Made by a program: the position numbers and the translations under genes. The notes below the pieces were generated by a model. That model was not told where the DNA came from, did no database searches, and worked only from the letters and a program-made list of their open reading frames with translations. From DSUN01 sp035527715 (lineage in GTDB: Bacteria > Planctomycetota > PUPC01 > DSUN01): 10,355 nt of DNA. Each line of letters starts with the position of its first letter. Position 1 is the stretch's first letter. The DNA is taken from the NCBI GenBank assembly GCA_035527715.1, contig DATKZY010000146.1, forward strand, positions 1-10,355, read 5' to 3'. Shown here in pieces: positions 7,301-10,355 of this stretch.

Positions 7301-7774
7301 TGGGAACTGGATGGTGTAGGTGAGCTTGGCGCCGTCGAGGCTCTTCTTGGCTTCTTCCATCGCGGCGGCGAGGGACTTGCGTGCCTCCTCCGAGGGCGCC
7401 CTGCCAAGGTTCCTGGTGTAGCTGTTCGTGAGGGTCTCGCGGTAGGTCACCGCGCCGTCGGCCGCGGTCGCCACCGTCGCAAGCGACGAGAGGAAGCCGG
7501 CCTGGTGGTGGAAGCGGGTGACGTCGGGGAACGTGACCTCGGCCGTGTGCACCACGGCGTCGCCCGCGGCCTGGGTGGTGGGGGGCTGGCAGGTGGCGCC
7601 GCTGAAGAGGCCGGGGAAGGCATCGGTGCGCGCCGTCCTGGGCGCTCGCAGGGTGAGGGTCTGGCGGCCGGAGTGGTCGGGCGCGAGCGTGCGACGCACT
7701 TCGACCTCCACGCAGCCTGCCGCGACGAGGGCAGCGACGACACCGAACGCGGCACGTGCTCGAAGGGTGAGCAT
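4364..7774 (-). CDS. Large HEAT/TPR-repeat lipoprotein with a degenerate receiver-like domain
   Basis: This 1136-residue protein starts with a lipoprotein signal: Arg residues, a hydrophobic run, then LVAAGC with Cys21 as the lipidation site. It should therefore be membrane-anchored outside the cytoplasm. Residues 22-197 look beta-rich. Residues 198-326 are a Pro/Ala/Lys-rich linker. A TPR-like unit (about 347-380) is followed by HEAT-like helical repeats (about 445-550), more helical sequence, and a charged, proline-rich linker (about 730-770). One further HEAT-like repeat leads into a receiver-like fold (about 829-949), and HEAT-like repeats return at 956-1100. The receiver-like part has an acidic cluster (E836, E837, D838), but Ser881 stands where the phospho-accepting Asp would be and Arg933 replaces the usual Lys. 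It is probably a non-phosphorylated binding module. A farther ATG at 7807 is open in frame, but AAGGAGGAT upstream of 7774 decides the start. It follows lysA by 29 nt, so the two are probably co-transcribed. The repeats suggest a protein-interaction scaffold of unknown role. Confidence 0.85.
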   Translation of the reverse strand: MLTLRARAAFGVVAALVAAGCVEVEVRRTLAPDHSGRQTLTLRAPRTARTDAFPGLFSGATCQPPTTQAAGDAVVHTAEVTFPDVTRFHHQAGFLSSLATVATAADGAVTYRETLTNSYTRNLGRAPSEEARKSLAAAMEEAKKSLDGAKLTYTIQFPGTVAKSNADRVSGSEATWVLTTDKVFAGRAVELTADYRTGPPPAVAVAAPPAGVVPLAAPVAPKPPELLAPLVPVAPVAAPAPKPVVAAAAPAPKPTETPVTRPSSRLEDVLLAQADEPARKEDAAGDAPAAEPAPKEPPKKAPPKVAPPKRPPGKEEPPVTTLPPELIKKTPQDLTEAAGDDATTAEVKKLFRDALVHLDYKRYGKAAEALQKAITLKPDSVLISNLYERVVAKFLDAAIESNNPEMKAQAEALQQLAYKGRIRQLRDPKRVVELVEALRKGFLPRTFAIEELTLAGDYAVPHLLKFMIDHTDAELRAYAGHVLSRMRGTAVPAICEALKHNDPMIRQILLLAIEVIADPRSVPTLLWLAQEPDGHPLVVAAARRALARIAPDPATLQTPAASAFLDLAKDYYDGNRKVLPAHVYEHLVWRYDPDRKELTSEIVPQHLYAPRMAEETCRNALLADPDYEPAVPLLLCACFAQQNLIESFYTVIAGKEPLSKEEQEEAELAKPLRERLGMAPAIAQAAGQKFAYAALQRALRDGRADVALSCIYALKEVASPASLPGPAPSEEELKKAEAEKAKKAPARRRRIMIWYGPEEKEEPPPPPPVVKPNSIQLDGSPLIDALSYPDRRVRYAAAEAVVAIAPMHVIRDASKVMSNLAQALSETAYHVALLFEEDEGRAEELRPLLREAGVLPVLVRAQTDALSAARESPPKDILILSGELKRVDVAEAVANLRRVYTVAAAPLIVVAPKADEAKLRERLSKENAIYVPRPLTAGAVRAAVEEALKSTPAPKNQEASVRYAASAARTLASIHPAASIFRLDDALDALFETLSATTQPDAVRLPCCEAIRHAASPRAIPYLAQTYRDPRASKDLRLAILRALGACAGAQPNLPEEAARQTTETLTLGVTDADPDFRRAAAHAFGLKGGASGSMVELVDCLYGKAPQQKPAEKPKEGPPADKAPVTIPAEKAKEE

Positions 7775-7780
7775 CCCGGA

Positions 7781-7789
7781 ATCCTCCTT
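7781..7789 (-). promoter_or_regulatory. Ribosome binding site that sets the lipoprotein start
   Basis: AAGGAGGAT on the minus strand places GGAGG 8 nt before the ATG at 7774. This is the best ribosome binding site in the window. It rules against the in-frame ATG at 7807, which overlaps the lysA stop codon and would add 11 polar residues ahead of the signal peptide. Confidence 0.75.
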
Positions 7790-7803
7790 GGTGGCTCGGG
7801 GCC

Positions 7804-9075
7804 TCACAGGGTTTCCTGGCGAATCAGGTCCTCACAGGTTTCGCGTCGCCGGACGACGCGATGCTGGTCGCCGTCCACCAGGACCTCGCAGGCGCGGGGT
7901 CTGGTGTTGTAGTTCGAGCTCATGGCGAAGCCGTAGGCGCCGGCGCCGAAGATGGCCAACAGGTCGCCCGCGGCCACGTCGGGCAGCGGGCGGTCCTTGG
8001 CGAAGAAGTCGCCGCTCTCGCACACCGGCCCCACGACGTCGGCGGGGCCGAGGCCGTCGCTCTCGAACGGGCGGTCGCTGACGACGGGCCAGATGCGGTG
8101 GTGCGCGTCGTAGAGGGCGGGGCGGATGAGGTCGTTCATGGCCGCGTCGCAGATCACGAAGCGGCGGCCGTCGCTGTTCCGCTTCACGTAGACCACGCGG
8201 GTGAGGAGCAGGCCGGCATTGCCGACGATGAACCGTCCCGGCTCCATGATCAGCTTGAGGGGCCGGGCCGCCTGGGCCAGCAGGGGCACGAGCAGCGCGG
8301 CGAAGGCCGACGGCGGCGGCGCCTGGCCGGGCACGTAGTCAATGCCGAAGCCGCCGCCGATGTTGACGTACTCGATGGCGCCGCCGGGCGGCGCGCACTC
8401 GCCGGCGAAGGCGATGAGCTTGGCGAGCGAGGCCGCGTGGGGACGCGGGTCGGTGACCTGCGAGCCGATGTGGGCGTGGTAGCCGACGAGGCGGACGGCG
8501 GGCCACTGGGGCATCCTGGCGACCAGGCCCCGCGCCGTCTCGAGGTCAATGCCGAACTTCGTTTCCCTCTTGCCGGTCGTGATGTGGCGATGGGTCTTGG
8601 GGTCGATGTCGGGGTTCAGCCGCAGGGCCACGCGGGCCTGGGTGCCCAGGTCGCTCGCCACGGCGTGGATGGCGGCCAGTTCGGGCTCGGACTCGACGTT
8701 GCACATCAGGATGCCGGCCTGGAGGGCCTGGCGGATTTCGGCACGGGTCTTCCCGACGCCGGCGAAGACGATCCTGGAGGGGTCGGCGCCCACGCGCAGC
8801 GCGCGGGCGAGCTCGCCGCCCGACACGATGTCGAACCCCGCCCCCAAGTCCTTCAGCAGCTTGAGGATGGCGAGGTTGCTGTTGGCCTTGATGGAGTAGC
8901 ACACGAGCGGGGCGACCGGCGCGAAGGCCTCGGCGAGGGCCCGGTAGTTGCCCTCGATGGCCTGGCGGCTGTAGACGTAGCAGGGCGTGCCGACCTCGCG
9001 CGCGATGTCCGTCGCGCCGCAGGCCTCGCACGCCAGCTCGCCGCCTCGATAGGAAAACGTGTCCATCATGCTCAT
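7804..9075 (-). CDS. lysA: Diaminopimelate decarboxylase
   Basis: This PLP enzyme of the alanine-racemase fold converts meso-diaminopimelate to L-lysine and CO2, the last step of bacterial lysine synthesis, in the cytoplasm. The 423 residues match the usual family length. Lys63 in YSIKANSN binds the cofactor. Other signatures are HIGSQ (202-206), the phosphate-binding GGGFG (240-244), EPGR (278-281), the active-site CESGD (352-356, contributed across the dimer) and YGFAMSSNYN (381-390). CESGD and EPGR favour lysA over the related ornithine/arginine decarboxylases. The N-terminal end offers ATG at 9075, 9069 and 9066, and none has a clear ribosome binding site. I chose the first; MDTFSYRGGEL from 9066 would also fit the family. 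The open frame extends further upstream, but that part is antisense-like sequence over the FHA gene. It lies 26 nt after FHA and 29 nt before the lipoprotein gene, consistent with one operon. Confidence 0.96.
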   Translation of the reverse strand: MSMMDTFSYRGGELACEACGATDIAREVGTPCYVYSRQAIEGNYRALAEAFAPVAPLVCYSIKANSNLAILKLLKDLGAGFDIVSGGELARALRVGADPSRIVFAGVGKTRAEIRQALQAGILMCNVESEPELAAIHAVASDLGTQARVALRLNPDIDPKTHRHITTGKRETKFGIDLETARGLVARMPQWPAVRLVGYHAHIGSQVTDPRPHAASLAKLIAFAGECAPPGGAIEYVNIGGGFGIDYVPGQAPPPSAFAALLVPLLAQAARPLKLIMEPGRFIVGNAGLLLTRVVYVKRNSDGRRFVICDAAMNDLIRPALYDAHHRIWPVVSDRPFESDGLGPADVVGPVCESGDFFAKDRPLPDVAAGDLLAIFGAGAYGFAMSSNYNTRPRACEVLVDGDQHRVVRRRETCEDLIRQETL

Positions 9076-9101
9076 GCCGGCCGCGGCCCGGGGGGAGCCG
9101 C

Positions 9102-9479
9102 CTAGCCTTGCGACCTCCATTCGAGGCGGAGCTTCTCGCGGGTGCCCAGCAGCAGCTCGTGGCTCCGCTCGCGCAGGTTGTGGACGACCACGCGGGTGAC
9201 CCGCTGCCCGTCCAGAAAGGTCCCGTTCGAGCTCAGGTCCTCGATCTCGATATTGTCCTCGTCGTTGTAGCTGATGCGGACGTGTTTGCGCGAGACGGTC
9301 TTGAAGTCGACCTGCTCGTTCCGCTTGTCGGGTTCCAGCGCCAGCCACGCCTTGCAGCGTCGCAGCGAGATGTCGCAGCCACGGCTCCGCCCGACGACGA
9401 CGGTGGCCCCGCGCCAGAGCGGGTACTCCTCGCCCTGCACGAAACCCTGGATGCCGACCAGGACAGGTCCCTCGGGCAC
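9102..9479 (-). CDS. Small FHA-domain protein
   Basis: The protein of 125 residues is almost entirely one forkhead-associated domain, a phosphothreonine-peptide binding module. The binding motifs are complete: VGRS (Gly30-Arg31), SRKH (63-66) and SSNGTFLDG (Asn85-Gly86). An unusually long stretch between the first two, containing KAWLALEPDKRNEQ, probably forms an extended loop. There is no signal peptide, membrane segment or partner domain, so it would act in the cytoplasm, reading Ser/Thr-kinase output. The start is GTG at 9479, because GGAG stands 7 nt upstream; a GTG two codons earlier (9485) would place GGAG only 1 nt away. It is the first gene of the leftward cluster, 26 nt ahead of lysA. 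No kinase is visible in the window, so its partner is unknown. Confidence 0.9.
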   Translation of the reverse strand: MPEGPVLVGIQGFVQGEEYPLWRGATVVVGRSRGCDISLRRCKAWLALEPDKRNEQVDFKTVSRKHVRISYNDEDNIEIEDLSSNGTFLDGQRVTRVVVHNLRERSHELLLGTREKLRLEWRSQG

Positions 9480-9524
9480 GGCCACACTCCGCGTTGCGCT
9501 CCAACCGCCAACTCACGAGAAGCT

Positions 9525-9554
9525 ATCAGATCGAGCACCAAATTTCAAGTGCAA
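9525..9554 (-). promoter_or_regulatory. Possible promoter of the FHA-lysA-lipoprotein operon
   Basis: The only AT-richer patch in the 231-bp gap 9480-9710 carries, on the minus strand, TTGCAC (9554-9549), an 18-bp spacer and TCTGAT (9530-9525). The overlapping TTGAAA (9548-9543) with TAGCTT 17 bp later is an equal alternative. Both are weak matches; the case rests mainly on position, about 45 bp upstream of the FHA start. The rest of the gap is very GC-rich, with a small hairpin at 9616-9628 and another at 9688-9706. Confidence 0.25.
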
Positions 9555-9687
9555 ATCGGCCCGCTTCTAAACCCCTGCCCCGTCGCGGGTTGGGGCGCCC
9601 AGGGCCGGCCCGCGCCCCCGCAGCGGGGCGGCATGGCCGTGGGGAGAACTGCCGGTGCCGCACCCAGGCCCGCGCGGGCGCGCACGA

Positions 9688-9706
9688 CGCCCCGCTCTCC
9701 GGGGCG
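9688..9706 (-). terminator. Possible hairpin terminator after the membrane protein gene
   Basis: CGCCCCG (9688-9694) and CGGGGCG (9700-9706) pair perfectly around CTCTC, 4 nt past the stop codon of the upstream gene. No T-tract follows on the minus strand, so this is only a weak candidate in such GC-rich sequence. Confidence 0.25.
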
Positions 9707-9710
9707 GCCA

Positions 9711-10355
9711 CTACTTCACCACGGCAGCCAGCTCGCAGGCCGCCACCTTCCAGTCGCACCGCCAGGTCGGGCTGCTCGCCTTCAGCAGCACGAAGCGGTA
9801 CCGGCCGTCGGAGAGCATGCTCATGCCGCGCTGTCGGGACACCATGCGGCACACCGCGGGCTGTTCGGTGGCCTGGAGTCCGCCGATCTTCCGCGGCGTG
9901 AGCCCCTCGGGGAAGGCGCCCACGAGGAGCACCAGGGCGTCGTACTTGGCGTCGGACATGGGGACCGTCGCCAGCAGCTCCCACCAGTCGTCGGCCAGGT
10001 CCCCCTGCCTGGCGAAGGCGGCCAACTCCTCCGAGTAGTCGAGACGCGCGGAGGGCAGCAGCGTGATGTCGCCGAACTCGCGGACCGCCAGGCCCAGGCT
10101 GGCGAGGGCCAGCGACGCGTCGGGGGCGACAGCGGCCTCGTCGCAGCTCTCCAGGTAGGCCACGAGCACCCGCTTCGCCGCGGGGTCGGGCCACGCCAGG
10201 GCGACCACGATGGCGACGACGGGCACGCACGCCGCGATGGCCACGTGGACGCCGCGGACGCGCGACAGGAGTCCTGGATGCGCCGCGGCCACCGCGGCTT
10301 TGGCCTCGCGCTCGGCCTGCTGCTGGGCGGCGGCCTCCACCGAGCGGCGCACGGC
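9711..10355 (-). CDS. Membrane protein of unknown function, N-terminus cut by the window edge
   Basis: I do not recognise this protein. The frame is open to the last base, and the first possible start inside the window is a GTG at 10352 with no visible context, so the gene probably begins outside. In the visible 213 residues, an Ala/Gln/Glu-rich helical stretch (about 5-24) precedes one hydrophobic membrane segment (about 35-54, VHVAIAACVPVVAIVVALAW). About 155 residues follow, presumably extracytoplasmic, with five Cys and several Trp but no known motif. It is transcribed in the same direction as the FHA-lysA cluster, but a 231-bp gap with a possible promoter separates them. The GC-rich codon use is like that of lysA, so it is probably an old host gene. 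Confidence 0.72.
   Translation of the reverse strand, partial: AVRRSVEAAAQQQAEREAKAAVAAAHPGLLSRVRGVHVAIAACVPVVAIVVALAWPDPAAKRVLVAYLESCDEAAVAPDASLALASLGLAVREFGDITLLPSARLDYSEELAAFARQGDLADDWWELLATVPMSDAKYDALVLLVGAFPEGLTPRKIGGLQATEQPAVCRMVSRQRGMSMLSDGRYRFVLLKASSPTWRCDWKVAACELAAVVK

Noticed and set aside
4226..7912. A 1228-codon open frame on the + strand opposite the lipoprotein gene
   Set aside because: It is the antisense of a high-GC gene. Its translation is low-complexity Gly/Arg/Leu/Val without domains, whereas the minus strand has a lipobox, a good ribosome binding site and repeat motifs.
7861..9105. A 414-codon + strand open frame opposite lysA
   Set aside because: The opposite strand encodes diaminopimelate decarboxylase with all active-site motifs; this frame is a composition shadow.
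9076..9516. An N-terminal extension of lysA to 570 residues
   Set aside because: The extra part overlaps the FHA gene in a different frame and shows no domain, and the 423-residue form already has the full family length.
1..10355. CRISPR arrays, tRNA or rRNA genes
   Set aside because: No regularly spaced direct repeats, cloverleaf patterns or rRNA-like segments were seen on reading both strands.

Overview
This is a GC-rich bacterial chromosomal segment of about 10.4 kb. The combination of a large HEAT-repeat lipoprotein, a stand-alone FHA protein, and RAYT-type transposases carrying a DnaA-like tail suggests a planctomycete or another lineage of that general kind. No taxonomic marker is present, so this placement is an inference.

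The left half (about 1-4150) is accessory DNA. An intact REP-associated tyrosine transposase (RAYT, 149-1132, +) is followed by a convergent 813-residue gene (1289-3730, -). That gene joins an N-terminal SIR2-like domain to a P-loop NTPase of STAND type and a long helical C-terminal region. This is the layout of NAD-consuming anti-phage proteins, and it is the most interesting object in the window. It has a strong ribosome binding site, a near-consensus sigma-70 promoter (TTGACA-16 bp-TACAAT on the minus strand) and a leader of about 165 nt. Just beyond that promoter lies a relic of a second RAYT (3929-4147, +) that keeps only the DnaA-like tail. The defence-like gene is thus bracketed by homologous RAYT 3' ends in the same orientation. 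Its base composition is visibly poorer in G+C than its neighbours.

The right half (about 4280-9480) looks like ordinary host DNA, read leftward as one probable operon. It consists of a small FHA-domain protein (9102-9479), diaminopimelate decarboxylase lysA (7804-9075), and a 1136-residue lipoprotein (4364-7774). The lipoprotein has a Pro/Ala-rich linker, a TPR-like unit, HEAT-like repeats and an apparent degenerate receiver domain. Gaps between these genes are 26 and 29 nt. The unit ends at a hairpin with a perfect 14-bp stem (4282-4313).

Upstream of the operon, and cut by the window edge, is a membrane protein of unknown function (9711-10355, -). No tRNA, rRNA, CRISPR array or phage structural gene was seen, and no stretch longer than 300 bases lacks a gene.
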